Origin: Paenibacillus solanacearum
GTDB lineage: Bacteria; Bacillota; Bacilli; Paenibacillales; NBRC-103111
Reading direction: 5' to 3'
Assembly: GCF_910593845.1 (NCBI RefSeq)
Contig: NZ_CAJVAS010000001.1
Coordinates: 124,001 to 188,000, forward strand
Length of the DNA: 64,000 nucleotides
Part shown: one piece after another, positions 24,904 to 33,623 of the stretch
How the letters are laid out: every line of letters starts with the position of its first letter
Numbering within the stretch: position 1 is the first letter of the stretch
Notes under the pieces: model-generated
The model's database searches: none
What the model was told of the DNA's origin: nothing
What the model saw: the letters and a program-made list of their open reading frames with translations, nothing else
Made by a program: the position numbers and the translations under genes

Positions 24904-25776
24904 ATGGATTGGCTGAAACGCATGAACAACGCAATGGAATACATAGAAACGCACTTGTCTGAAGCGATCGACTTCGACCACGTGGCTAGAATCGCCTGTT
25001 GCTCGACTTACCATTTTCAGAGAATGTTTTCGTTCATCACCAATGTGCCGCTGTCGGAGTATATTCGGCGCAGGCGGCTCACCCTTGCCGCATTTGAACT
25101 GCAAAATAGTGGTGTAAAGGTCATTGATATTGCATTGAAATATGGCTACGAATCGCCTGAGGCGTTTTCCAGGGCGTTCAAAAAAATGCACGGTGTAATG
25201 CCAACGTCAGCGCGCGACAAAGGCGTTTCACTCAAAGCCTACCCTCGGTTATCCTTTCATATTTCGATTCAAGGAGACGCGGAAATTAATTATAGAATCG
25301 AGGAAAAACAAGATTTTGAAATGTTCGGCGTTTCAACTCTGATCCATGCCGATGGCGAGAGTCCGTTTATTGAAATACCAAAGTTTTGGGAGAAGTGCAA
25401 GTCTGACGGAATCGTAAAACGAATTCGTGCCGCAGCAGGTTTGGGTGAGCATGGTCAGATCCATTCGGTTTTATACAACAACCTGGGCGGAAGATTCTCC
25501 TATATGATCGGTTATTTCCTGCCTCCGTTCGGCTTGCCGCAAGGATTTGAAAAACTTCAAATCCCTCCACAAACGTATGCTATTTTTTCAACGGGTCAAA
25601 ACCCTGGCGGACAAAACGATATTCATGGTTTGTGGAGGCGCATTTGGGGAGAATGGTTTCCGACTTGTGATTATCATTTCGCAAATGGCCCCGAGTTTGA
25701 AATGGCCTATGATCGAGGCAATGGCAAGTACGAAATGGAAGTTTGGATCCCTGTCGTTAAAAAAAGTGAGTCGTAA
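24904..25776 (+). CDS. AraC-family regulator with GyrI-like effector-binding domain
   Basis: The 290 aa protein has an N-terminal AraC double helix-turn-helix ('DHVARIACCSTYHFQRMF', 'DIALKYGYESPEAFSRAFKK') and a C-terminal GyrI-like/BacT domain from about residue 125 ('FEMFGVSTLI', 'YEMEVWIPV'). This arrangement is found in the Rob/SoxS-like regulators that sense small hydrophobic compounds and control efflux or resistance genes. Neighbouring kinases of antibiotic-resistance type fit that theme. Confidence 0.88.
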   Translation: MDWLKRMNNAMEYIETHLSEAIDFDHVARIACCSTYHFQRMFSFITNVPLSEYIRRRRLTLAAFELQNSGVKVIDIALKYGYESPEAFSRAFKKMHGVMPTSARDKGVSLKAYPRLSFHISIQGDAEINYRIEEKQDFEMFGVSTLIHADGESPFIEIPKFWEKCKSDGIVKRIRAAAGLGEHGQIHSVLYNNLGGRFSYMIGYFLPPFGLPQGFEKLQIPPQTYAIFSTGQNPGGQNDIHGLWRRIWGEWFPTCDYHFANGPEFEMAYDRGNGKYEMEVWIPVVKKSES

Positions 25777-25828
25777 ACGTAGTACCATATCATTAGTTTA
25801 GTGTTAGGGGCGATTTTTTATAGAAAAC

Positions 25829-26812
25829 GTGACAAGAGTGGATAATGCAATCATTGCACAGCATGCGCTTGCACAATACGATATCAACGTTGTATCCGTA
25901 TCGCCAGTAGCTCAAAGCGGCGCCGCAGTTTTTAAAATTGAAGATGATTGTGGATTGGTATACAGCCTGCGTGTTCACAAATCTAAAATCAGTACACTCG
26001 AAAAGATATGGACGCGCCGAGATGCGCTGGATTCTGAGTTGGTATGGCTGGATGCGCTGAATCGTGATACGAGTCTCACTGTACCTGTGCCCAAACGCAA
26101 TCAGCAAGGGATATATGTTACACAAGTGGACGATATCAATTGCACGATGCTCCGCTGGGTGGATGGCGAGCAAAAACAACGCTTTACCAGCGAGCAAGAA
26201 TTGAAATCCACCGCTGAAATGACGGCAGCATTGCACTATCATGCCAGTAAGTGGCAGCCCCCTTCATCTTTTGTCCGGCCAACGGTTAATCGTGAACGCG
26301 TACAGAATGCACTGGACTTAATCAAGCGGCAGGTGCAGGAAGGCTTATTCGATGCACACGATATTCAGATCCTTGAAGCCGCTGGGGAAAGAGCGATGGC
26401 CCTGCTCGACACGCTCCCTAAAAATAAGATGACTTGGGGCGTATTGCACGGTGATATCGTTCCTCCCAATATCGTGTTTGTGGATGGGGTTGCTCATCCC
26501 ATTGACTTTGGGGCGTGCGGATTCGGTCCTTTTCTCACTGACTTGGCTATCACATTTTGTTTCATATCTCCCCATGCCAGACAGCAATATATTGACTGGT
26601 ATGGAAAGTGCTTTCCGCTACCGAATGATTATGTGGCGCAAATCGAAGCATTATTTATTGCTCTACAGCTAATCGGGATGCGGAACGCTCTCGGTGTGCC
26701 TGAATCGAACAACTGGCTGCCGGCGCATGTGCAAAAGTGTGCATCTCGTGAATTTGGCAAATATGCAAGTGGGGAAAGCTTTTTATTTACTGGCACACCT
26801 TTTTGGAAATAA
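25829..26812 (+). CDS. Phosphotransferase-fold kinase (homoserine kinase / APH type)
   Basis: A 327 aa kinase-fold protein with catalytic 'GVLHGDIVPPNIVF' and metal-binding 'PIDFGACGFGPF'. The two prolines in the catalytic loop are unusual for antibiotic kinases and recall the fructosamine or homoserine kinase-like groups. The annotated GTG start at 25829 lacks a clear ribosome binding site, so the true start is uncertain. It follows the AraC-GyrI gene at 52 bp. Confidence 0.75.
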   Translation: MTRVDNAIIAQHALAQYDINVVSVSPVAQSGAAVFKIEDDCGLVYSLRVHKSKISTLEKIWTRRDALDSELVWLDALNRDTSLTVPVPKRNQQGIYVTQVDDINCTMLRWVDGEQKQRFTSEQELKSTAEMTAALHYHASKWQPPSSFVRPTVNRERVQNALDLIKRQVQEGLFDAHDIQILEAAGERAMALLDTLPKNKMTWGVLHGDIVPPNIVFVDGVAHPIDFGACGFGPFLTDLAITFCFISPHARQQYIDWYGKCFPLPNDYVAQIEALFIALQLIGMRNALGVPESNNWLPAHVQKCASREFGKYASGESFLFTGTPFWK

Positions 26813-27210
26813 GGGGAATTTTATCAAGGAGTAGACTGCTGCAGCGGGCTGCTTCCTGTTCCCGTTGAAGTAACGAGAGGGTATGCAGCAAGCTTACCTG
26901 AGAACGACACGAATGCGTGATGGAATGCACCAAAACGCAAAAAAAGGAGAAGGTAGACTATGTCGAACAAAAAAACGAATGGTGCGGGTGTGATCGGTTA
27001 CTGCTGCTTGCGATTTCCAGTCACCCTTTTATGATCCGGACGGGCACTATTTTCGAGCGGTCGAGGAAAGAGGCAAGGACAGCTCCTCTTTGATGTTCAT
27101 GGATACCGGGCAGACAAGTTGAAATGTGAGGTGCAGCATCGTATCCTAGAATAAGCACAAGTTTTTCTAATGCTCGGATTTGTTCATTACAGTTGACGGG
27201 AGCGATGATC
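26813..27210. other. Interval with gene remnants
   Basis: Apart from the fragment listed at 26960-27122 no gene is seen. The interval is a patchwork typical of decayed accessory DNA. Confidence 0.4.
26960..27122 (+). pseudogene. Remnant ORFs with a glyoxalase/VOC-like end
   Basis: A perfect AAAAGGAGAAGG site precedes ATG 26960, but the ORF ends after 24 codons. In another frame 27033-27122 reads 'DPDGHYFRAVEERGKDS' and ends in TGA; the Asp-Pro-Asp-Gly-His start is the usual C-terminal signature of glyoxalase/VOC proteins. The two parts suggest a gene shortened by deletion and frameshift. Confidence 0.45.
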
Positions 27211-27816
27211 ATGGGAAATACGGATAAGTTTGAAATGATAGCCAATATATATGACACGCCGGAACGAATCCAAATCGCGAAGGTATCATCCGATGCCATC
27301 CGCAATTATTTGGTTGATGCTAAAAGTAAGCACGCCATAGATTTTGGATGCGGAACGGGCCTTGTCGGCATGAACTTGTTGGACGAGTTTCGTTCTATGC
27401 TTTTCCTGGATACGTCACCCAACATGATCCATCAAATAAAGCAAAAAATAACAGATTTAAACATACAGAATACAGATACCTTATGCTTTGATTTTGAAAA
27501 GGAAAGTCTAACCGATCTCCATGCCGACTATATTTTTATGGCTCAAGTTCTACTCCATATTGATGATGTTGAACTCATTTTATCCAGGTTGTTTGATGTT
27601 CTTCATGAAGGAGGCCGTCTGCTGATCGTAGATTTTATTAAAAATGAAAAAATAGTTTCAGAGATGGTTCATAACGGATTTAACCCAGGAGAGCTAGCCG
27701 ACGTGATGACGAAAATAGGGTATAGGGATATTCAGTTCAATACGTTTTATACAGGAAATAAAATATTCATGGGGCATGATGCGACTATGTTTATTCTTGA
27801 TTCCATTAAGGGCTGA
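27211..27816 (+). CDS. Class I SAM-dependent methyltransferase
   Basis: A 201 aa methyltransferase. The SAM-binding loop is 'AIDFGCGTGLVG', followed by 'LFLDTSPNMI' (acidic end of strand 2) and 'LHEGGRLLIVDF' (motif III region). Substrate unknown; the size and motifs match UbiE/methyltransferase type 11 and 12 proteins. ATG 27211 has GGGAG eight bases upstream; the open frame begins at 27193. It shares a terminator with the convergent MFS gene. Confidence 0.85.
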   Translation: MGNTDKFEMIANIYDTPERIQIAKVSSDAIRNYLVDAKSKHAIDFGCGTGLVGMNLLDEFRSMLFLDTSPNMIHQIKQKITDLNIQNTDTLCFDFEKESLTDLHADYIFMAQVLLHIDDVELILSRLFDVLHEGGRLLIVDFIKNEKIVSEMVHNGFNPGELADVMTKIGYRDIQFNTFYTGNKIFMGHDATMFILDSIKG

Positions 27817-27842
27817 CGGTAAAGGATGGCTTTACCGTTTTA
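27816..27842. terminator. Shared terminator of convergent methyltransferase and MFS genes
   Basis: ACGGTAAAG (27816-27824) pairs with CTTTACCGT (27830-27838), followed by TTTTAAAG. Confidence 0.7.
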
Positions 27843-29034
27843 AAGTATATGCCCAAAAAAACAGTGCGATCATACTTACCAAGGTCCCGAGTATGCACAC
27901 GCCGAACCACCCTGCCCACGAATAAATCCAGGTCGACGCTGCTGCACCTGCTGCGCTTCCAATGGAATAAAAGATCATGTACCCCGCGGTTATCCTGCTC
28001 CTCGCTTCTGGACGAACACTTAAGATCATACTTTGATTCGTAACGTGAACCGCCTGCACCGCGAAATCCAGCATAACGACCCCTATAATAAACAGCCACA
28101 TGGAATGCTGTAGTAACCCTATGGGCAGCCAGGAACACAATAACAGTAACAAAGCGATGCCTGTCGTCCGTTGTCCTAATCCACGGTCTGCCCGTCGTCC
28201 CGCACTGCTGGCGGCCAGCGCCCCCGCTGCACCCGCAAGTCCAAACAATCCTATAACGCTGTGGCTGAACGAAAGCGGAGGGGAGCTCATCGGCAGTACC
28301 ATGGAGGACCATAAAATACTAAAGTCCGAAAAAATGAAGAAGGCAAGCAGTCCGCGAATTCTCAATAGCGGAATTTGAACGAATAAATCCTTCATGGAGC
28401 GGAGCATCCCCCGATACGTGTCTTGACTGCGCGGACGCCGTGCAGCAGGTGTAACGGTTACGAATACATAAGCCAGGCCGATCATGATTACGGCCGTGAC
28501 GATATAAACGGATCGCCATCCAGCCATATCCGCCAAGGTGCCTGAGAAGGTGCGGGCCAGTAGAATCCCTATGACGATACCGCTCGTAACGGCTCCAATG
28601 GTCCGGCCACGATGGTGCTGCGACGCTCGGTCAGCGGCAAGTGCAACAAGGACTTGTGCAGCTACAGCCTGGAAACCGATCATCCCCATGCCGAGGAACA
28701 GAAACAAAGGATTCGAAGCTAACGCCACGATACTTAATGCGATTGCGATACATACCATCATCCCGGTTACCAGCCGACGCGGATCGAGTAAATCCCCTAG
28801 CGGGACCAGAAAAAATAATCCCAACGCATAACATAGCTGCGTCGCTGTAACTACCGTGCCGATGATCGAGCGATTGATGTCAAATTCGATGGCGATCGCA
28901 TCAAGCAAAGGTTGAGAAAAATAAACCGTGGCCACTGCCGAACCGCAGATGACCGCATACAGTAAAAGCGCTGCACTCGAAAGTTGAGCTTGTGACTCCA
29001 TGTTATTCGGACGGAGTTCTGGGGAACAGGACAT
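27832..29034 (-). CDS. MFS transporter (drug-efflux type)
   Basis: A 400 aa protein with about 12 membrane segments and the DHA-type loop 'PLGDLLDPRRLV' between segments 2 and 3. It is divergent from a TetR-family gene across 150 bp holding a palindrome, the usual arrangement for an efflux pump under a ligand-released repressor. Substrate unknown. RBS GGAGG precedes the start at 29034. Confidence 0.88.
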   Translation of the reverse strand: MSCSPELRPNNMESQAQLSSAALLLYAVICGSAVATVYFSQPLLDAIAIEFDINRSIIGTVVTATQLCYALGLFFLVPLGDLLDPRRLVTGMMVCIAIALSIVALASNPLFLFLGMGMIGFQAVAAQVLVALAADRASQHHRGRTIGAVTSGIVIGILLARTFSGTLADMAGWRSVYIVTAVIMIGLAYVFVTVTPAARRPRSQDTYRGMLRSMKDLFVQIPLLRIRGLLAFFIFSDFSILWSSMVLPMSSPPLSFSHSVIGLFGLAGAAGALAASSAGRRADRGLGQRTTGIALLLLLCSWLPIGLLQHSMWLFIIGVVMLDFAVQAVHVTNQSMILSVRPEARSRITAGYMIFYSIGSAAGAAASTWIYSWAGWFGVCILGTLVSMIALFFWAYTLKR

Positions 29035-29052
29035 TGAAAAACCTCCAAATTT

Positions 29053-29148
29053 TGTACCGAACAGTACATTATCTTGAATCCAATTAACTCATAAAAATTC
29101 ATTAGTGTCAACATGATGTTTGACCTATATGAAATGTTGGGATATCAT
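29053..29148. promoter_or_regulatory. Divergent promoters and palindromic operator for MFS/TetR
   Basis: The palindrome TGTACCGAACAGTACA (29053-29068) lies just downstream of the expected MFS start of transcription, whose -35 TTGACA is on the minus strand at 29111-29106. On the plus strand TTGACC (29120-29125) and TATCAT (29143-29148), 17 bp apart, serve the TetR gene. Repression of the MFS gene by roadblock at the palindrome is inferred. Confidence 0.6.
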
Positions 29149-29184
29149 ATTTATGTACTAAAAGGTATTTTATTTGGAGGCGCT

Positions 29185-29796
29185 ATGGCTAGAATTCGCG
29201 AATTCGATGAACAAAAGGCTTTAACAGAGGCAATGCATGTTTTTTGGGAAAAAGGGTACGAGGCGGCTTCGCTAAGTGACTTAACAGCTCGCATGGGGAT
29301 TCAGAAGCCTAGTTTATATGCGGCATACGGCGACAAATTGTCTTTGTTTGAAGCGGCTCTTCGAAATTACAACCAACTGCATGCAAAGTCTGTTCGCTTG
29401 AAGCTAAACAAAACGACGAGTGTCAAGACGGCTTTCAGGCTCCTGTTCCTGGATGGGGCATTCCCTGACGGAACGCATGAGCGGAATGGCTGCTTCTGTA
29501 TTAATACAATGGTGGAGCTTGCTCCGCACGACGCAAAGTTTGAAATTTTGACGCGCGAGCATCAACAATATTTGGCGGCAATATTTGAAGAGACGCTTGA
29601 ACGGGGTGTAACCTCCGGAGAGATCGATGGATCAGTCAACTGCCGGGCAATCGCTCAGTCGCTAGTGGTAGCTTTCATCGGATTAACCGTATTGAAGAAA
29701 TCGAATCCGAATCGGGAATGGTTCGATCATTGCATCGACGCAGCACTGTCGTTGCTCACAGCGCCCCCGCGTACAGAACCTGAAGCGGCAGATTAA
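29185..29796 (+). CDS. TetR-family transcriptional regulator
   Basis: A 203 aa repressor: N-terminal helix-turn-helix 'AASLSDLTARMGIQKPSLYA' and 'YGDKLSLFEAALRNY', and a C-terminal ligand domain with two cysteines ('NGCFCINTMVELA') in a position shared by the AcuR/YcdC-like group. ATG 29185 follows TTGGAGG; the frame opens earlier at 29113 without a site. Divergent from the MFS pump it likely represses. Confidence 0.88.
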   Translation: MARIREFDEQKALTEAMHVFWEKGYEAASLSDLTARMGIQKPSLYAAYGDKLSLFEAALRNYNQLHAKSVRLKLNKTTSVKTAFRLLFLDGAFPDGTHERNGCFCINTMVELAPHDAKFEILTREHQQYLAAIFEETLERGVTSGEIDGSVNCRAIAQSLVVAFIGLTVLKKSNPNREWFDHCIDAALSLLTAPPRTEPEAAD

Positions 29797-29996
29797 TTGA
29801 TGCCCGTCACAATGCGCGACATCGACTTCATAGGGCGTTTTCGCCTTCAACTACCGCCGTTCAAACTGGATTTTTTTTCAAAAAAATCGGCGACACGAAA
29901 AGGAAAATGTCGAGATTTGCCGAAAATAATAGAAGTGTGTGTTGTCGTTCTTTGTGAACGACTCAGAACTAAGGCGCGACATTCGGAGGGAGTAAG

Positions 29997-30800
29997 ATGA
30001 AGCAGATTGGCCGTGGCCGGACCGCGGACATATTTGAGTACGGTGATCATCAAATTTTAAAGCTCTATAAGGAAGGCTTCCCTGAGGATTTCATTCAACG
30101 GGAGTTTGAAGCCAGCCAGTTCGTGTGCTCTGTAGGCATTCCGTCGCCGCAAGCCTATGAGCTGGTGAGCCAGGACGGCAGGCTGGGCATCGTTTTCGAG
30201 CGCGCTTCGGGCGTGTCCCTGTTAAGCGTAATGTCCAAGCAAATGTGGCTGCTGGGCAAGCATTCCCGAACGTTAGCAGCCCTGCATTACGATCTGCACA
30301 CGCGCAGCGCTTCCGGACGTATCCGGAAACAAAAGGCCGTATTAAGCGAGCAGATCCAGACCGCTCCGCTGCTGACCGACGAGGAGAAGAACAGCATCCT
30401 CCGTTATTTGAAGGCGCTGCCTGATGACGACAAGCTATGTCATGGCGACTTTCACCCGGACAACGTGCTGGTCGGGAACGGGAACCGGGTTATCGACTGG
30501 ATGACCGGCATGTCCGGCAATCCGGACGGCGATGCGGCCCGAACAATTCTTCTCATGAGCTATGGCACGATGCCGGATGGAACGCCTCGCATCGTAAAAG
30601 CGATCGTACAGTTCATGAGAAACAAACTAAGGAAAGTGTACACGAAACATTATTTGAAGCTTTCCGGGCGGCCGTATTCGAAGATTGATAGCTGGATGCT
30701 GCCGGTTGCCGCCGCGCGTCTGGTCGAATGGATACCTCCGGCAGAAAAGAACAGCTTGCTTGAGTTGATCCGGGAACGGCTTCGTTCGAATTCGTCGTAA
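29997..30800 (+). CDS. Phosphotransferase-fold kinase (choline/thiamine kinase-like)
   Basis: A 267 aa small-molecule kinase. 'IGRGRTADIFEYG' is the glycine-rich loop, 'ILKLYKEGF' holds the ATP lysine, 'LCHGDFHPDNVL' is catalytic and 'VIDWMTGMSGNPDGDAA' binds metal. The pattern is nearer to metabolic kinases of the Fibrobacter/choline type than to aminoglycoside kinases. GGAGGGAG precedes ATG 29997. It is followed at 32 bp by a HAD gene and may share a transcript. Confidence 0.8.
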   Translation: MKQIGRGRTADIFEYGDHQILKLYKEGFPEDFIQREFEASQFVCSVGIPSPQAYELVSQDGRLGIVFERASGVSLLSVMSKQMWLLGKHSRTLAALHYDLHTRSASGRIRKQKAVLSEQIQTAPLLTDEEKNSILRYLKALPDDDKLCHGDFHPDNVLVGNGNRVIDWMTGMSGNPDGDAARTILLMSYGTMPDGTPRIVKAIVQFMRNKLRKVYTKHYLKLSGRPYSKIDSWMLPVAAARLVEWIPPAEKNSLLELIRERLRSNSS

Positions 30801-30832
30801 GTTTGCGGAATGTTGTAAGGGGGGCAGAGGCT

Positions 30833-31513
30833 TTGATTAAAGCGGTTGTATTTGACTGTTACGGTACGCTGGTCGATACGGGCAACGGTTCCGTCAAAGC
30901 GGCGGAAACCATACTGGCAGCACGTAACAGCACAGTAAATGTCGAGCAGTTTTATAAGAAGTGGAAGCAGCTGCATCATGAAATCTGCTGCTCGAGTCCT
31001 TTCAAGACCGAAGCGGATGCGTTCCTGCTTAGCTTGGAACGGTTGTATGAAATATATTCGATTGACGGCAGGGCCCAAGAGGACGTAACCATCATGTTAG
31101 ACACTTTGGGCAATCGGTTCGTTTACCCGGAAGTACTGGAGACGCTAGCTAGACTCGCGGATTCCTTCGAACTGGTCATCGGATCGAATAGCGACCATGA
31201 GCCGCTCATGCGCGATATCAGCAGAAATCAAATCCACATCGCCAACGTGCACTCGTCGGAGTCGTTGCAGGCGTATAAGCCGAATGCCATCTTTTTCGAA
31301 CGATTGTTGAGTGAATTGAAGCTCGCGCCGCACGAGGTCGTTTATGTCGGAGATTCGCCGGTCGACGATATCGAAGGCTCCGCTCAAGCCGGTATACGCA
31401 ATATTTGGATCAATCGCAAGAAGGGTGCGTTTACAGGAACCGTCGCGCCGACATACGAATGTGAGGATTTGCGCGGGGTAGGGGAGTGCCTGCTCTCCGA
31501 TCCGGCGCATTGA
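30833..31513 (+). CDS. HAD-superfamily hydrolase
   Basis: A 226 aa HAD protein with motif I 'VVFDCYGTLVD', motif II 'VIGSNSD', the motif III Lys in 'LQAYKPNAIFF' and motif IV 'YVGDSPVDDIEG'. The helical cap (residues 20-90) puts it in the haloacid dehalogenase / phosphatase C1 group. The best start is TTG 30833 after an AAGGGGGG site. Confidence 0.85.
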   Translation: MIKAVVFDCYGTLVDTGNGSVKAAETILAARNSTVNVEQFYKKWKQLHHEICCSSPFKTEADAFLLSLERLYEIYSIDGRAQEDVTIMLDTLGNRFVYPEVLETLARLADSFELVIGSNSDHEPLMRDISRNQIHIANVHSSESLQAYKPNAIFFERLLSELKLAPHEVVYVGDSPVDDIEGSAQAGIRNIWINRKKGAFTGTVAPTYECEDLRGVGECLLSDPAH

Positions 31514-31537
31514 TGCAAACCGACAGCCATTGCATTT

Positions 31538-31603
31538 AAAGCCCCCGATAAAAATAGATGTTTGTAAAGTCTCCGTCGCGAATGACGGGGGCTTTTATTT
31601 TTT
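31538..31603. terminator. Terminator between convergent HAD and kinase genes
   Basis: AAAGCCCCCG (31538-31547) can pair with CGGGGGCTTT (31586-31595) over a long loop that also holds CCGTC/GACGG; TATTTTTTA follows. Confidence 0.6.
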
Positions 31604-31637
31604 ATTCGCGTAGGTTGTTACGCCGAGTCGTTCGGCT

Positions 31638-31751
31638 ATGTTCAGTCCGGCTGCAGCTATTCTCACGGATGTACCGTTTGGCCATGTTTGGCTGCGCGAC
31701 GATCTGCCGGATCATGCCGCCGTCAGCCGGATCGTTTTATTTTCTGGGTAG
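31638..31751 (+). other. Orphan coding-like ORF, 37 codons
   Basis: Reads 'VPFGHVWLRDDLPDHAAVSR' with normal codon use but no ribosome binding site. Probably the remnant of a longer gene; I do not recognise it. Confidence 0.3.
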
Positions 31752-31784
31752 GACAGAGAGGAATGAAAGACCGTGCCCGCCGCT

Positions 31785-32804
31785 TTATAGAGTCAGGAGC
31801 GCGCCAAGCTTCGCTCCCCGTTCCGTATACTTCGTGAGGTGTGCGTCGAGCTCCGTTTTCATTTGACTCGCGGAGATGGATTGCTTCACGATTCGCCTTG
31901 TTTTATCCACGAACCCCCAATTCAAGCAGCCGGTCAACCAGATGAGAGAGGGAAGACGTTCCCAATCTGCCGGCTTCAAGTCATCGGAAGCCCTATAGCC
32001 GTCGAGCAAGCTTTGAGCGAGGGCAGGGGATACGTGATGCGAGAACAAGCCTGCGGTACGGGAGTACCATTTGATGAGCCAGGCTAGTCCTTCGATCCGT
32101 TCCGTGTAGCCGATGTGCTCAAAATCGACGATGCCGATGCATTGTTCCTTGTCGTCCCACAATATATTCAACGGATTGAGATCCGACTGCATCCTGTATT
32201 CGCGCGTCGATCGGTGAGCTTGCCCGATATGCCTCTGGGCGTCGGCGATGTACGGATGGAGCAGCTTGCGGCATTCGGCCGGAGCGGCGGAGGCTGCTTC
32301 TTCCAGCATGCTGAGAAAGGTGAGGCTTCCTTCGCGATGCGATATTTTGGGGAGTGCACATTCGTAATTCGCTGCCAATGCGTGCAGGCGGCGTACCAAG
32401 GCTCCGATCTTGTAAGCGACGCTGTCCGTGCATCGGGTGATATGCCGCCCTTCGATCCATTCGAACAAGAAGAACCGGTACTCGGCGCCGTTCCAAACCA
32501 GCTTATGGTAATCCTCGCCGGATACTGTTGGAACCGGGCGCATAAACGGGATGCCATGGCCGTTCAGAAAAGAGATGAAGCGCATCTGTTCGGTCAAAAC
32601 CGCGTCCGTCAGGGGCAAAAAGACGTCGTGTTCATACCGGCTGCCGCTGATGAATCGGGCGGAGTAGGCGAGCTCGCCGATTCTGATTTTGTAATGAGCG
32701 TCGCCGTGGAAATTTCTCGGCATGACGCTCTCGACAGCGACGCTGTCAGCGTTCATATCGTATGCCGCGAGCGCATAGTGGAGCAGGTCCGTCGGTTCGT
32801 TCAT
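31785..32804 (-). CDS. Phosphotransferase-fold protein with altered catalytic His
   Basis: A 339 aa kinase-fold protein. The catalytic loop reads 'MQSDLNPLNILWDD', so Ser replaces the His of the usual H-G-D motif while the catalytic Asp and Asn remain, and the metal site 'GIVDFEHIG' is intact. The ATP region near 'YSARFISGSRYEHD' is weak. Similar proteins are annotated as aminoglycoside or homoserine kinases. The second ATG (32804) has AGGAG eight bases upstream. It lies 27 bp downstream of the PrmC-like gene on the same strand. Confidence 0.75.
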   Translation of the reverse strand: MNEPTDLLHYALAAYDMNADSVAVESVMPRNFHGDAHYKIRIGELAYSARFISGSRYEHDVFLPLTDAVLTEQMRFISFLNGHGIPFMRPVPTVSGEDYHKLVWNGAEYRFFLFEWIEGRHITRCTDSVAYKIGALVRRLHALAANYECALPKISHREGSLTFLSMLEEAASAAPAECRKLLHPYIADAQRHIGQAHRSTREYRMQSDLNPLNILWDDKEQCIGIVDFEHIGYTERIEGLAWLIKWYSRTAGLFSHHVSPALAQSLLDGYRASDDLKPADWERLPSLIWLTGCLNWGFVDKTRRIVKQSISASQMKTELDAHLTKYTERGAKLGALLTL

Positions 32805-32831
32805 TTCCATATCTCCTTTAGGTCAGCTAGC

Positions 32832-33623
32832 TTATGTGGAGGTTGTCTCTCGCGTTCCAATGACGACGGTAGCGTCCCATTCATCGCATCGAATGATCTT
32901 CGGCGTCAGCCCGGCCGATGCGAAGATCTCGGCGGACAGCGGCGCTTGCCGCTCGCTCGACTCGACCAGCAGATGCCCGCCCGGGGCGAGCCAGCATCCC
33001 GCCTCGGCTGCAATCCGGCGCTGGATGTCCAGTCCATCCGCGCCCCCGTCGAGCGCCATTCGCGCCTCATGCAGGCGAGCTTCCGGGGGAAGCAGCCCGA
33101 TCGCTTCGGTCGGCACGTAAGGGGCATTGGCGATCAGGATGTCGACGCGGCCTTGCAGCCGGGCCGGCAGCGGTACATACAGATCGCCTTCGTATACGCT
33201 TCCGCCGAAGGGGGCGACGTTCCGGCGGGCGCAGCGCACCGCAGCCGGATCGATGTCGGCGGCGTGCAGCTCGAGCCGCTCGCAGACGGCGGCCAGCGCA
33301 GTGCCCAGCGCTCCGGAGCCGCAGCATAGATCGACTGCGACGGCGCCTGGGCGGGCGATGTCGGCGGCTTGGCCGACGAGGAATGCGGAGCGGGGACGCG
33401 GGACGAACACGCCCGCGTCCACCGCGACCCGAAGGCCGCAAAATTCGGCCCAGCCGACCACATGCTCAAGCGGCAGACCTGCGGCACGCCGGTTCACCAT
33501 CGCGTGCAGCTCGGCTGATGTGTTGGCGGCCTCGACCAGCAGCCGGGCCTCCTCCTCGGCGAAAACACAGCCTGCGGCACGGAGCCGGGAGATGATACTT
33601 GTTGCTTCATTTCGTATGGTCAT
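32832..33623 (-). CDS. PrmC-related SAM methyltransferase (putative protein-glutamine N5)
   Basis: A 263 aa protein resembling HemK/PrmC: an N-terminal helical part, 'EFCGLRVAVDAGVFVPRPR', the SAM loop 'AVDLCCGSGALGTAL', and 'ILIANAPYVPTEAI' at the catalytic site. The canonical motif is N-P-P-Y; here it is N-A-P-Y, as in the PrmC-related family of unknown substrate. It is not next to prfA, where true prmC lies. First gene of a two-gene minus-strand unit. Confidence 0.82.
   Translation of the reverse strand: MTIRNEATSIISRLRAAGCVFAEEEARLLVEAANTSAELHAMVNRRAAGLPLEHVVGWAEFCGLRVAVDAGVFVPRPRSAFLVGQAADIARPGAVAVDLCCGSGALGTALAAVCERLELHAADIDPAAVRCARRNVAPFGGSVYEGDLYVPLPARLQGRVDILIANAPYVPTEAIGLLPPEARLHEARMALDGGADGLDIQRRIAAEAGCWLAPGGHLLVESSERQAPLSAEIFASAGLTPKIIRCDEWDATVVIGTRETTST

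Noticed and set aside
32115-33329. Plus-strand 404-codon open frame opposite the kinase and PrmC-like genes
   Set aside because: It is antisense to two genes with clear family motifs, has no start signals and a low-complexity His/Arg/Gly product.
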